Origin: Sphingomonadales bacterium | GTDB lineage: Bacteria; Pseudomonadota; Alphaproteobacteria; Sphingomonadales; Govanellaceae | Assembly (NCBI GenBank): GCA_019455285.1 | Contig: JACFMS010000018.1 | Span: forward strand, 1 to 64,000 | Reading direction: 5' to 3' | Length of the DNA: 64,000 nt | Shown here: piece after piece, positions 39,729 through 48,134 of the stretch | How the letters are laid out: every line of letters starts with the position of its first letter | Numbering within the stretch: position 1 is the first letter of the stretch | The notes under the pieces: generated by a model | What the model was told of the DNA's origin: nothing | Databases searched by the model: none | What the model saw: the letters and a program-made list of their open reading frames with translations, nothing else | Position numbers and translations under genes: made by a program

Positions 39729-40204
39729 GGGAAGGATTGAGCGAGCCGGTGCCGGCATCAGGCGAACCGAAGCGGGTGCTGTTTGCCTGCACCTTGAACC
39801 GCGTCCGCTCGCCCATGGCCGAGGCGTTGGCCCGGCACTTCGCCGGACAACGGCTGACCATCGACTCGGTGGGGGTGCGAATCGAGGATGACGAGCCGGA
39901 CCCCTTCTGCCTCGCCGTCCTGGACGAAATCGGTCTCGACCTTGGCCGCTACAAGCCCAAGACCTTCGAGGACCTGGAAAGCCCCGCCTTCGACCTGGTG
40001 ATCTCGTTAAGTCCCGAGGCCCACCATAAGGCCATGGAGCTGACCCGCACCGTGCCTTGCGAGGTGGAATACTGGCCAAGCCCCGACCCCACCGCCGTCG
40101 AGGGTAACCGCGAGATGCGGCTCGCCGCCTATCGCGAGTTGCGCGATCTTTTGGCCAAACGGATCCGCGAGCGCTTCGCCGCCGCCCCGCCGGCCAACCT
40201 GTGA
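39725..40204 (+). CDS. Low-molecular-weight phosphatase family protein
   Basis: About 159 residues from a GTG overlapping the UPF0262 stop (GTGA); GTG 39704 is an outer limit. The phosphatase loop is FACTLNRVRSPMAEAL (C-x5-R-S), the general-acid Asp is in WPSPDPTAVEG. The family covers protein tyrosine phosphatases and arsenate reductases; there is nothing here that favours arsenate. In alphaproteobacteria it commonly lies between UPF0262 and infA. Confidence 0.85.
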   Translation: MREGLSEPVPASGEPKRVLFACTLNRVRSPMAEALARHFAGQRLTIDSVGVRIEDDEPDPFCLAVLDEIGLDLGRYKPKTFEDLESPAFDLVISLSPEAHHKAMELTRTVPCEVEYWPSPDPTAVEGNREMRLAAYRELRDLLAKRIRERFAAAPPANL

Positions 40205-40276
40205 AGGCACGGAAAACCTTGCTTTTTGCCGATGAGTGAGTATCTATCTAGCGGACTTGACCCTTAAGGAGCGTTG

Positions 40277-40495
40277 ATGGCGAAAGAGCAGACTTTGGAG
40301 ATGGAAGGCACGGTAACCGAGTTGTTGCCCAATGCCATGTTCCGTGTCCAGCTTGAGAACGGCCATAATATTCTGGGCTTTACCTCGGGCAAAATGCGCA
40401 AAAACCGCATCCGCGTTCTGGCCGGCGACAAAGTGACGGTAGAACTGACCCCCTACGACCTCACCAGAGGGCGCATCACCTTCCGGCAAAAGTAA
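40277..40495 (+). CDS. infA: Translation initiation factor IF-1
   Basis: 72 residues from the ATG at 40277 (AAGGAG upstream). A single S1-like OB fold: [53 protein letters not shown] (quoted in parts), a near-invariant sequence. It binds the 30S A site during initiation. Confidence 0.97.
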   Translation: MAKEQTLEMEGTVTELLPNAMFRVQLENGHNILGFTSGKMRKNRIRVLAGDKVTVELTPYDLTRGRITFRQK

Positions 40496-40508
40496 CGTCG
40501 CGGCGGGA

Positions 40509-41108
40509 ATGTCGCAGATGGCGAGCGCCCCGCCCCTGATCCTGGCCTCGGCTTCACCGCGCCGGCTCGATCTCTTAAAACAAATCGGCATTATCCCCGA
40601 CCGAGTGATCCCGGCCGAGGTCGATGAAACTCCCCTCAAGGGCGAGTTGCCGCGCGACCACGCGCTCAGGCTGACCATCGAAAAAGCGCAGAAAGTAGCG
40701 CCGCAAGCCCCCGACGCCGCCATCCTCGCCGCCGATACCGTGGTCGCCTGCGGCCGCCGCATCCTGCCCAAGGCCGAAATCGAGGAGGACGCTCGCCAGT
40801 GTCTGGCGCTGCTGTCCGGTCGCCGCCACAAGGTATATGGCGGCATCGCCCTCCGCCTGCCCAACGGCCGCATTTTAAGCCGGGTGGCGCAAACCACGGT
40901 CGCCTTCAAGCGCTTAAGCGCGCAGGAAATCGAAAGTTACATGAGAAGTGACGAATGGCAGGGCAAAGCCGGCGGCTACGCCATCCAGGGCCGCGCCGAC
41001 GCCTTCGTGCGCGCCCTCATGGGCTCTTATTCCAACGTCGTCGGCCTGGCGCTCCATGATACCGCGAACCTCCTCCGTGCTGCCGGGATCTATCCGCCCC
41101 ATGGCTGA
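40509..41108 (+). CDS. maf: Maf family nucleotide pyrophosphatase
   Basis: 199 residues (ATG 40509, or ATG 40518). Maf motifs: LILASASPRRLDLLKQIG, AILAADTVVACG, LSGRRHKVYGG and WQGKAGGYAIQG. Maf proteins hydrolyse non-canonical or modified nucleoside triphosphates and affect septation. Its stop overlaps the start of the RNase E/G gene by 8 bases (ATGGCTGA). Confidence 0.94.
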   Translation: MSQMASAPPLILASASPRRLDLLKQIGIIPDRVIPAEVDETPLKGELPRDHALRLTIEKAQKVAPQAPDAAILAADTVVACGRRILPKAEIEEDARQCLALLSGRRHKVYGGIALRLPNGRILSRVAQTTVAFKRLSAQEIESYMRSDEWQGKAGGYAIQGRADAFVRALMGSYSNVVGLALHDTANLLRAAGIYPPHG

Positions 41109-42213
41109 GACGATGGTTATCGACGGCGGCTTTGGCGAGCTGCGCCTTGCCGTACTGGACGACGGCCGCCTCCGGGACCTTTATTATTTCCGCGACGATC
41201 GACCGTCGCTGATGGGCGCGGTGTTTCTGGCTCGGGTGATCCGCGCCGCCCCTGCCCATGACGGCGCCTTTCTCGATCTCGACGGGGCGCGCCAGGGATT
41301 CTTGAAGGTGCGGCGTGGGAGCATGCCGGCAGAAGGCTCCAGCCTGCTCGTCGAGGTGCGCGCCGACAGTGCCGGCGATAAGCTCGCCATTTGCATCGCC
41401 AAGTCGGGGGCCGTCCCGGAGCTGCGCGCACCGGCCTTGGTGTCAGCCCCGACGCCGCCCTGGTCGGCGATCCTGAACGACCATCCGGCGGCGGCGATCA
41501 TCGCCGATGGGGCGGACCTGGCGGCGCTCATCCGTCGCCATGCGCCGGGCTGCGACATCGCCATTCACCGCAGCGCCGCCGGCGCGTTCGAGGATTTCGC
41601 CATCGAAAGTGCCATCGCCGCGCTGACCGCCCCCGCCTTGGCCTTGCCGGGCGGCGGTGCCTTACGCCTCGCCGAAACCCCGGCCCTGACCGCCATCGAC
41701 GTCGACCTCGGCGCGGCGGAAGGCCGGGGACGCCACGCCGCCCTCGGCCTCAACCGCGCGGCGGCTGGAGAAATCGCCCGTCAGCTGCGGCTGCGCCGCA
41801 TCGCCGGGCTGATCGTGATTGATTTTTTGAAGATGGACCGCGCCGGACAGGAGGAGATCACGGGCATCCTGAAGAACGCGCTCAAAGCCGACCCCACCCC
41901 CACCGAAATCGGCCGCTTTTCCCGCTTCGGGCTGCTGGAGCTGCGCCGGCCGCGCGGCCGCCGGCCGTTGCTGGAAGAACTGACGACAAGCGCCGCCCCG
42001 CATTTTTCAGCCGAAACCGTGGGCTACGCCGCTCTGCGCGCCGCCCGGCGGGTGGCCGACCGGGATCACGGCGCGGTGGTGGTGCGCGCCCATCCCGCCG
42101 TCATCGCCTGGCTCGACGCTGGCCCGGCGGCGCGCTTTACCCGGCTGCTGACGCTGGCGGCGGAAGAGTCCTGGGCGACTGACCGGTTGGAGGTTTATAC
42201 TGCCCGGCCATGA
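41101..42213 (+). CDS. Ribonuclease E/G family protein, short form
   Basis: 370 residues from the ATG at 41101 inside the maf end. It has an S1-like region (LDLDGARQGFLKVRR) and the DNase I-like catalytic part with both metal Asp residues: LTAIDVDLGAAEGRG and IAGLIVIDFLKMD. After it RFSRFGLLELRRPRGR matches RNase G. The zinc link and small domain of RNase E and any C-terminal scaffold are missing. Such short proteins are usual between maf and yacG in this group; rRNA processing is a guess. Confidence 0.88.
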   Translation: MAETMVIDGGFGELRLAVLDDGRLRDLYYFRDDRPSLMGAVFLARVIRAAPAHDGAFLDLDGARQGFLKVRRGSMPAEGSSLLVEVRADSAGDKLAICIAKSGAVPELRAPALVSAPTPPWSAILNDHPAAAIIADGADLAALIRRHAPGCDIAIHRSAAGAFEDFAIESAIAALTAPALALPGGGALRLAETPALTAIDVDLGAAEGRGRHAALGLNRAAAGEIARQLRLRRIAGLIVIDFLKMDRAGQEEITGILKNALKADPTPTEIGRFSRFGLLELRRPRGRRPLLEELTTSAAPHFSAETVGYAALRAARRVADRDHGAVVVRAHPAVIAWLDAGPAARFTRLLTLAAEESWATDRLEVYTARP

Positions 42214-42389
42214 TGGATAAGACCCCCGCCACAGCCAAATGTCCGATCTGCAGCGCCCCCGCCGTGGAGCGCTATCGCCCGTTCTGCTCCGAGCGCTGCG
42301 CCGATCTCGACCTCGGCCGCTGGCTCAAGGAACGCTACGTCCTGCCCGGCGACGAGCGGTTGCCGGAACCCACCGACGAGGAAGGGTAG
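42210..42389 (+). CDS. yacG: Zinc-ribbon DNA gyrase inhibitor YacG
   Basis: 59 residues, ATG 42210 overlapping the previous stop (ATGA), TAG at 42387-42389. The zinc site is KCPICSAPA and FCSERCADLDLGRWL, the YacG signature. In E. coli YacG binds GyrB and blocks gyrase. It closes the infA-maf-RNase-yacG run. Confidence 0.92.
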   Translation: MMDKTPATAKCPICSAPAVERYRPFCSERCADLDLGRWLKERYVLPGDERLPEPTDEEG

Positions 42390-42415
42390 GAGTTCTTTAC
42401 CCTACATCACCTTAT

Positions 42416-42488
42416 CGTCATCCCCTTGATAAGCGGGGATCCAGTTCTTTGATTTTACTATGGATTCCCGCTTATCAAGGGGATGACG
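42416..42488. repeat. Dispersed palindromic repeat, copy 1
   Basis: CGTCATCCCCTTGATAAGCG starts the element and its inverse ends it at 42488. Outer arms are CGTCATCCCC and GGGGATGACG, and each half contains its own hairpin (CCCCTTGATAAGCGGGG; CCCGCTTATCAAGGGG). Related copies lie at 48992, 56310 and 63948. Placed 26 bases after yacG, it could also end that transcript. Confidence 0.85.
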
Positions 42489-42555
42489 TCTTTTTGTTGA
42501 TGGGGCAATCCGAACAGCTACTCCGTCATATAATTTTGTGCGCTCGCGAAGAAGC

Positions 42556-42576
42556 ATGAGAAAGAAACTTTCTCAT
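42556..42576. promoter_or_regulatory. Perfect inverted repeat A in the leader of the 2-oxoacid dehydrogenase genes
   Basis: ATGAGAAAG (42556-42564), AAA, CTTTCTCAT (42568-42576). Nine-base perfect arms with a three-base centre. Its TGAGAAA arm also occurs in repeat B at 42663-42688. Confidence 0.6.
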
Positions 42577-42662
42577 AAATAGACGATGTAACTTTTTTCT
42601 TCCCAATAGCCTGATATTACAAGCAAACTAACAAGGACATGCCCTGGCTGTCGGCGCTATCC

Positions 42663-42688
42663 TTTCTCAATCGGTTTCGATTGAGAAA
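42663..42688. promoter_or_regulatory. Perfect inverted repeat B just upstream of the E1 gene
   Basis: TTTCTCAATCG (42663-42673), loop GTTT, CGATTGAGAAA (42678-42688): an 11-base perfect stem 40 bases upstream of the E1 start. The arms can also pair with those of repeat A, so alternative RNA folds are possible. The rest of the 42489-42728 stretch shows no gene; a GAGG motif at about 42721 serves the E1 start. Confidence 0.65.
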
Positions 42689-42728
42689 TCCCATGCCCCG
42701 CGGGCTGGGCAAAAAGTAGTGAGGCAGC

Positions 42729-44816
42729 ATGGCATCCAAGGCGGCACTTCGGCTCCAAGAACGCGCAGCCGCGCCCCATCCGGCGTTCGACTGGCGGCGT
42801 ATCGCCTACCTGGTGCATCTCTCCCGCGCCCTGGACGAGATCGAGGAAACCCGGCTGGTGCCGGAAAAGAAGGTGCTCTACCAATTCTCCGCGCGCGGCC
42901 ATGACGTGGCGCAGGTGATGCTGGCCAGCCGGCTTGACGGCCAGCGCGACGCGGTGGCGGGCTATTACCGCTCCCGCCCCACCATGCTGACGCTGGGCCT
43001 GGACCCGGTGGACGCCGCCGCCGCCCCCATGGCCCGCAGCGGCGGCTACAGCGACGGCCGAGACGTCGGCGTGACCTCCAACCTGCCCAATCTCGACGGC
43101 CCCTGCGCGCTTCCCATGTGTGGCGGCGTCGGCACCCAGTACACCCCCATCGCCGGCTGGGCCCAGGCCATCACCTATTACCGCGACGTACTGAAGGATG
43201 AACGTTACCAGGGCTCCATCGGCGTGGTGCTGGGCGGCGACGGCTCGGTGGCGTCCAACGGCTTTTGGGCGGCGCTCGCCATCGCCACCACCGCCAAGCT
43301 GCCGATGCTGTTTTACATCGAGGATAACGGCTACGGCATTTCCGTCACCGCCGACAAGCAAACGCCGGGCGCCAACATCGCCGCCAACTTGGCGTCGTTT
43401 GAAAATCTCTTCATCCGCGACGGCGACGGCACCGATCCGGCAACTGCCGCCGCGCTGATCGAGGAAACGCTGCACCACGTGCGCGCCGGCAAAGGACCCG
43501 CCTTGTTGCGCCTGACCGTGCCGAGATTGTGCGGCCATTCGTTCCAGGATACTCAGGCTTACAAGAGCGCCGAGGTGATCGCCGCCGAGCGGGCGCGCGA
43601 TCCGCTGCCCAAACTAAAGGCCCATCTGGTACCGGAGATTTTCGACGAGGCGGCGTGGGATGCCGTGGCCGAGAGCGCCCGCGCCGACGCCGAGGCGGCG
43701 GTCCAAACGGCGATGGCGCGGCCCCAACCTGATCCCTCCGAGATCACCCGCTTTGTGTTCGCGGAAAGTAGCGAGGTGCAGCGACAAGGCGGGCTTTTGC
43801 CGCACGGCCACAGCTTTCCCGCCGTCACCGAAACGGCGACGCCGGAACCCACCCGCATCAACATGGTCACCGCCATCCGCCGCACGCTGGATCATGAGCT
43901 TGCCACCAACCCCAAGGTGGTGGTGTTCGGCGAAGATGTGGGGGCCAAGGGCGGCGTTCACGCCGTCACCATGGGTCTGATGGCGAAATACGGCGACCGG
44001 CGCGTCGCCGACACCAGCTTGTCGGAAGAAGGCATCATCGGCCGCGCCGTCGGCATGGCGCTGGCCGGTCTGATGCCAGTGCCGGAAATTCAGTTCCGCA
44101 AGTACGCCGATCCGGCGGAAGAGCAGTTGAACGACTGCGGCACCATGCGCTGGCGCACCCGCAACCGCTTCGCCGCGCCGATGGTGGTGCGCATTCCCGG
44201 CGGCTTCTTCAAGTGCGGCGATCCCTGGCACAGCCAAATGGCGGAGGTCAAATGGGCGCACGCCATCGGCTGGCAGTTGGCCATCCCGTCCAACGCCGAG
44301 GATGCCGTCGGCTTGCTGCGCACCGCCTTGCGCGCCAACAACCCGACGATCTTTTTTGAGCACCGCGCCATGCTCGACGATCCCTGGGCGCGCCGGCCCT
44401 ATCCCGGCGATGACTACGCCATCCCCTTCGGCAAAGCGCGGCATCTGCGTCACGGCAACGCCATCACCATCGTCACCTGGGGCGCCATGGCGGCGCGCTG
44501 CGACGAGGCAGCGGCTGATTTCGACGCCGATGTTATCGACCTGCGCACGCTGAGCCCATGGGACAAGCACGCGGTGATCGCCTCGGTCAAGCGCACCAAC
44601 CGCTGCCTCATCGTGCACGAGGACACGCTGACCGCCGGCTTCGGTGCGGAGATCGCCGCCACGCTGATGAGCGAGGCGTTTCTCGATCTCGACGCGCCGG
44701 TGGAGCGTATCGCCATGCCCGATGTGCCGAGCCCGCATAATCTGGCGCTGATGGAAGCGGTGGTGCCGAGCGTGGAAAAGATCGCCTCGCGCATCGACGC
44801 GCTGCTGCGGTTCTAA
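42729..44816 (+). CDS. 2-oxoacid dehydrogenase E1, alpha and beta fused
   Basis: 695 residues. Residues 20-340 are an E1-alpha domain with the TPP motif GGDGSVASNGFW to EDNGYGIS; residues 365-695 are an E1-beta domain (VVVFGEDVGAKGGVH, DTSLSEEGIIGRAVGMAL, PTIFFEHRAM). The overall pattern resembles branched-chain 2-oxoisovalerate dehydrogenase more than the homodimeric AceE type. It decarboxylates a 2-oxoacid and reductively acylates the lipoyl group of the E2 encoded next, 5 bases on. No E3 gene is in the window. The exact substrate cannot be read from sequence. Confidence 0.9.
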   Translation: MASKAALRLQERAAAPHPAFDWRRIAYLVHLSRALDEIEETRLVPEKKVLYQFSARGHDVAQVMLASRLDGQRDAVAGYYRSRPTMLTLGLDPVDAAAAPMARSGGYSDGRDVGVTSNLPNLDGPCALPMCGGVGTQYTPIAGWAQAITYYRDVLKDERYQGSIGVVLGGDGSVASNGFWAALAIATTAKLPMLFYIEDNGYGISVTADKQTPGANIAANLASFENLFIRDGDGTDPATAAALIEETLHHVRAGKGPALLRLTVPRLCGHSFQDTQAYKSAEVIAAERARDPLPKLKAHLVPEIFDEAAWDAVAESARADAEAAVQTAMARPQPDPSEITRFVFAESSEVQRQGGLLPHGHSFPAVTETATPEPTRINMVTAIRRTLDHELATNPKVVVFGEDVGAKGGVHAVTMGLMAKYGDRRVADTSLSEEGIIGRAVGMALAGLMPVPEIQFRKYADPAEEQLNDCGTMRWRTRNRFAAPMVVRIPGGFFKCGDPWHSQMAEVKWAHAIGWQLAIPSNAEDAVGLLRTALRANNPTIFFEHRAMLDDPWARRPYPGDDYAIPFGKARHLRHGNAITIVTWGAMAARCDEAAADFDADVIDLRTLSPWDKHAVIASVKRTNRCLIVHEDTLTAGFGAEIAATLMSEAFLDLDAPVERIAMPDVPSPHNLALMEAVVPSVEKIASRIDALLRF

Positions 44817-44821
44817 GGTCC

Positions 44822-46042
44822 ATGTTGATGAACACCCAGACCAAGACCAATTTCGTCGATCTGACGGCGCCCGCCGAACAAAGCGAAGGCACCAAGGCGC
44901 GGCTTGCGCGCTGGCTGAAAAAAGTCGGCGACGCGGTCAAGGAACACGAACCGGTGGCCGAATTGGAAACCGACAAGGTGGCCATGGAAGTCACCGCGCC
45001 GGCCGACGGCGTACTCGCCGAAACATTGGTGGCGGAAGGCGTCGATGTAACGCCGGGCATGGTGCTGGGCCGCATCGCGCTGGGCGTGGCGATGGCCGCG
45101 CCCCCGTCCGCCGTCGCGCAACCATCCGAACCGCCAAAGACCGTGACGGATGAGCGCGCGCCGCGCCTAAGCCCCTTGGTCAAAAGATTATTGAAACTCC
45201 ATCACGTGGAGGCCGCCGCCATCACCGGCACCGGGCTGGGCGGCCGCATCCGCCGTGATGATGTGATCGCCTATGTGCAGGCGCGCGATACGGCAAAGCC
45301 CGCCCCGGCCGCCGTGCCGCTGCCGCGTAGCGAAGGCACGACCTGGGTGGCGCATGACACCATGCGCCGGCGCATCGCCGAGCATATGGTGGAAAGCCTG
45401 CTCCACACTGCGCCCCATGTGACAAGCATCTTCGAGGCGGATTTGTCGCGCATCATGGCCCACCGCGAGGCGCACAAGGCAGCATTCGCGAAAAAAGGCG
45501 TCAAACTGACGCTCACCGCCTATTTCGTCGCCGCCAGCGTTAAGGCCATCGCCGCCGTGCCGCAGGTCAACAGCCGCTTTCACCAGGACGGGCTGGAAAT
45601 ATTCCACGATGCCAATATCGGCATCGGCACCGCCTTGGGCGATAAGGGCCTCATCGTGCCGGTGATCAAAGGTGCGCAAGGCTTGAACCTCTATGGCATC
45701 GCCGAGCGGCTGCACGCCCTGACCGAGAAGGCGCGGACCGGCAAATTGACGCCCGAGGACGTGCGCGGCGGCACCTTTACCATCTCGAACCACGGCGTCT
45801 CGGGCAGCCTGGTGGCGACCCCCATCATCATCAACCAGCCGCAATCGGCGATCCTCGGCGTCGGCAAGGTGGAAAAGCGGGTCTGCGTCGTCAACGTGGG
45901 CGGCCATGATTCGATCCAGATCAGGCCCAAGGCGTTTGTCACCTTGACCATCGACCACCGGGTCTTGGACGGCTTCCAGACCAACGCTTTCCTGACCAAA
46001 CTCATCGAGGTGATCGAAAACTGGCCGCAAGACGGCAACTGA
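44822..46042 (+). CDS. 2-oxoacid dehydrogenase E2, dihydrolipoyl acyltransferase
   Basis: 406 residues: one lipoyl domain with the Lys in ELETDKVAMEVTAP (about residue 55), an Ala/Pro linker, a peripheral subunit-binding domain (SPLVKRLLKLHHVEAAAITG, quoted as LSPLVKRLL and GTGLGGRI), a second linker and the catalytic domain with HDTMRRRIAEHMVES, VNSRFHQDG, FTISNHGVSGS and LTIDHRVLDG. Single lipoyl domain and the partner E1 suggest a branched-chain-type complex. ATG 44822 or 44828. Confidence 0.92.
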   Translation: MLMNTQTKTNFVDLTAPAEQSEGTKARLARWLKKVGDAVKEHEPVAELETDKVAMEVTAPADGVLAETLVAEGVDVTPGMVLGRIALGVAMAAPPSAVAQPSEPPKTVTDERAPRLSPLVKRLLKLHHVEAAAITGTGLGGRIRRDDVIAYVQARDTAKPAPAAVPLPRSEGTTWVAHDTMRRRIAEHMVESLLHTAPHVTSIFEADLSRIMAHREAHKAAFAKKGVKLTLTAYFVAASVKAIAAVPQVNSRFHQDGLEIFHDANIGIGTALGDKGLIVPVIKGAQGLNLYGIAERLHALTEKARTGKLTPEDVRGGTFTISNHGVSGSLVATPIIINQPQSAILGVGKVEKRVCVVNVGGHDSIQIRPKAFVTLTIDHRVLDGFQTNAFLTKLIEVIENWPQDGN

Positions 46043-46086
46043 CCAGTTGATCGCTGGCCGGGGCCGTGACACCATGCGCCCACGCC

Positions 46087-46596
46087 ATGACTGAATTTAT
46101 CGCCATCGACTTCGAGACCGCCAACAACCGCCGCGACAGCGCCTGCGCCATCGGGCTGGCGCGGGTATCCAAGGGCCGGATCGTCGCCGAGGCGCACCAC
46201 CTGATCCGCCCGCCGTCCAAGGAGTTCTGGTATACCCACATCCACGGACTGACCTGGAAGGATGTCGCCGAGGCGCCGGATTTCGCCGGCATCTGGCCGC
46301 AGATCGCCGACCTCTTCGATGGCGTCGATTTCATCTCCGCCCACAATGCCGGCTTTGACCGCGGCGTGCTTTACGGCTGCTGCGAGACGTACGGCATCAG
46401 ACCGCCGCGCTTGCCGTTCTTATGCACCGTCGAACTGGCGCGCAGCTTGTGGCAGGTGCGGCCCACCAAGCTGCCGGATGTGTGCCGCTATTTATCGATC
46501 CCCCTGGATCACCACAAGGCGGATTCCGACAGCCGCGCCTGCGCCGAGATCGTCATCGCCGCCCTGGCCGACGGCTGGCGCTATGGCCGGCGCTGA
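46087..46596 (+). CDS. 3'-5' exonuclease, DnaQ/epsilon-like (DEDDh)
   Basis: 169 residues from the ATG at 46087. ExoI FIAIDFETANNRRDSACAIG, ExoII FISAHNAGFDRGVL and ExoIII IPLDHHKADSDSRACAE give all five DEDDh residues. It resembles the stand-alone epsilon-like exonucleases rather than DnaQ of the core polymerase, which carries a polymerase-binding tail. It overlaps the next gene by 14 bases. Confidence 0.88.
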   Translation: MTEFIAIDFETANNRRDSACAIGLARVSKGRIVAEAHHLIRPPSKEFWYTHIHGLTWKDVAEAPDFAGIWPQIADLFDGVDFISAHNAGFDRGVLYGCCETYGIRPPRLPFLCTVELARSLWQVRPTKLPDVCRYLSIPLDHHKADSDSRACAEIVIAALADGWRYGRR

Positions 46597-48127
46597 TTTT
46601 TCCGAGACGGAAGAAGCGCAGCGCGGCGTTATCGCGTTTCTGTCCGATCCTAATACCCATGGCGGCCATCCTGTCGCCGTGCGCTCAACGCCGACCTCCC
46701 ATGTCTTTCTGGCGGGCGCCAATGCCTACAAATTAAAACGCGCCCGCAAAATGCCGTTCCTTGACTATTCAACGCTGGAGTTACGTCATGCGCTCTGCCG
46801 GCGCGAGTTGGAACTCAATCGCCGCACCGCACCCGATATTTATCTCGATGTGTTGCCGGTGACGGAAAAAGACGGCCGCCTGCATTTGGGCGGGCCGGGC
46901 GCACCGGTGGAGTGGGTGCTGCATATGCGCCGCTTCGCGGATGAAGACCTTGCAGATTACGCCGCCGCAACCCGTCGCTTCCGTCTGTCGCACGCTTTGG
47001 AACTGGCCGATACCCTGGCGGCGTTTCATAAAACCCTGCCGCCCTGTCATGATAAAGGCGGCGCGGCGGCTTTTCACGCATCGCTCCTTAATGTCCGCGC
47101 CGCCTTCGCCATGGCGAGCGATGCGGACTTTACCGCCGCCGCCTGTGAGCTTGCCGACGTCTTGATCGCCATCGCCAGCGCTAAGGCGAGGGCAATCGAT
47201 ACCCGCAAAGATCAGGGCTTCGTGCGCCTGTGCCACGGCGATATGCATCTTGGCAACATTGCCCTGATCAACGACCATCCGGTGCCGTTCGACGCCATCG
47301 AATTCAGCGAGGACATTGCTTGCGTCGATACGCTCCACGACATGGCGTTCCCGCTGATGGATATGGTGGCCCACGACTTGCCGCTGGAAGCCAACGGATT
47401 TCTCAACCGCTATCTGATGGCCACCCGTGACATGGACGGCCTGTCCTTGCTGCCGTTATACCTCGGCTACCGGGCGCTGGTGCGCGCCATGGCCACCGGC
47501 CTTGTGGGTAAACTTGACCGTGGTCGGCATTATCTGGCCACGGCCAGACAACTCATGGCGCCGCGCATGCCTTGGGTGGTGGCTGTCGGCGGGTTGTCGG
47601 GTAGCGGCAAGTCGACGGTGGCGCGCGCGCTTGCGCTCGATCTTACGCCGATGCCGGGCGCACTCATGATCCGCAGCGATGAAGTGCGCAAGCGTCTCTT
47701 CGGCCAGCGTCCCGAGGAGCGCCTGGGTAAAGACGCTTACGCGCCGGCGGTCTCCGAACAAGTGTTCACCATCATGCGACAGGACGCTACGCGGGCGCTT
47801 GGCGCGGGATGGCCGGTGATCCTCGACGCCACCCACATGGACCCGGCAGCGCGACAAGCGGCCGAAGCGGTGGCGAAAGCGGCGGGCACGCCGTTTTGCG
47901 GCTTATGGCTGGAGGCGCCGGCGGATGTGTTGCGCCGGCGCGTCGGCGGCAGAGATAAGGACATCTCCGACGCCGATCTGGCGGTTCTGGAAAGACAACT
48001 TGCGGTCGATGTGGGCGATATCGGCTGGCCGAAGATCGCCGCCAATGGCCCTCCTGAGCGCGTCATCGCCGACGCCGAAGCGGCCGTGCGTTTCCGGCTT
48101 GGCATGCTTCAAGATTCCCCCTTATAA
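46583..48127 (+). CDS. APH-like phosphotransferase fused to AAA_33-type ATP-binding kinase domain
   Basis: 514 residues from the ATG at 46583. The N-terminal half is an aminoglycoside-phosphotransferase fold (AYKLKRARKMPFLDYST, catalytic LCHGDMHLGNIALI, and DAIEFSED in place of the DFG-like metal motif). From residue 330 there is a P-loop kinase domain (VAVGGLSGSGKSTVARALA, IRSDEVRKRLFG, VILDATHMD). The family is annotated as bifunctional APH/ATP-binding protein in many bacteria; no resistance role is shown. Substrate unknown. Confidence 0.85.
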   Translation: MAGADFSETEEAQRGVIAFLSDPNTHGGHPVAVRSTPTSHVFLAGANAYKLKRARKMPFLDYSTLELRHALCRRELELNRRTAPDIYLDVLPVTEKDGRLHLGGPGAPVEWVLHMRRFADEDLADYAAATRRFRLSHALELADTLAAFHKTLPPCHDKGGAAAFHASLLNVRAAFAMASDADFTAAACELADVLIAIASAKARAIDTRKDQGFVRLCHGDMHLGNIALINDHPVPFDAIEFSEDIACVDTLHDMAFPLMDMVAHDLPLEANGFLNRYLMATRDMDGLSLLPLYLGYRALVRAMATGLVGKLDRGRHYLATARQLMAPRMPWVVAVGGLSGSGKSTVARALALDLTPMPGALMIRSDEVRKRLFGQRPEERLGKDAYAPAVSEQVFTIMRQDATRALGAGWPVILDATHMDPAARQAAEAVAKAAGTPFCGLWLEAPADVLRRRVGGRDKDISDADLAVLERQLAVDVGDIGWPKIAANGPPERVIADAEAAVRFRLGMLQDSPL

Positions 48128-48134
48128 GGTGTCC

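Noticed and set aside
46262-46582. Longer start for the APH-kinase fusion inside the exonuclease gene
   Set aside because: It is the +1 frame of the exonuclease; the family N-terminus fits the ATG at 46583.
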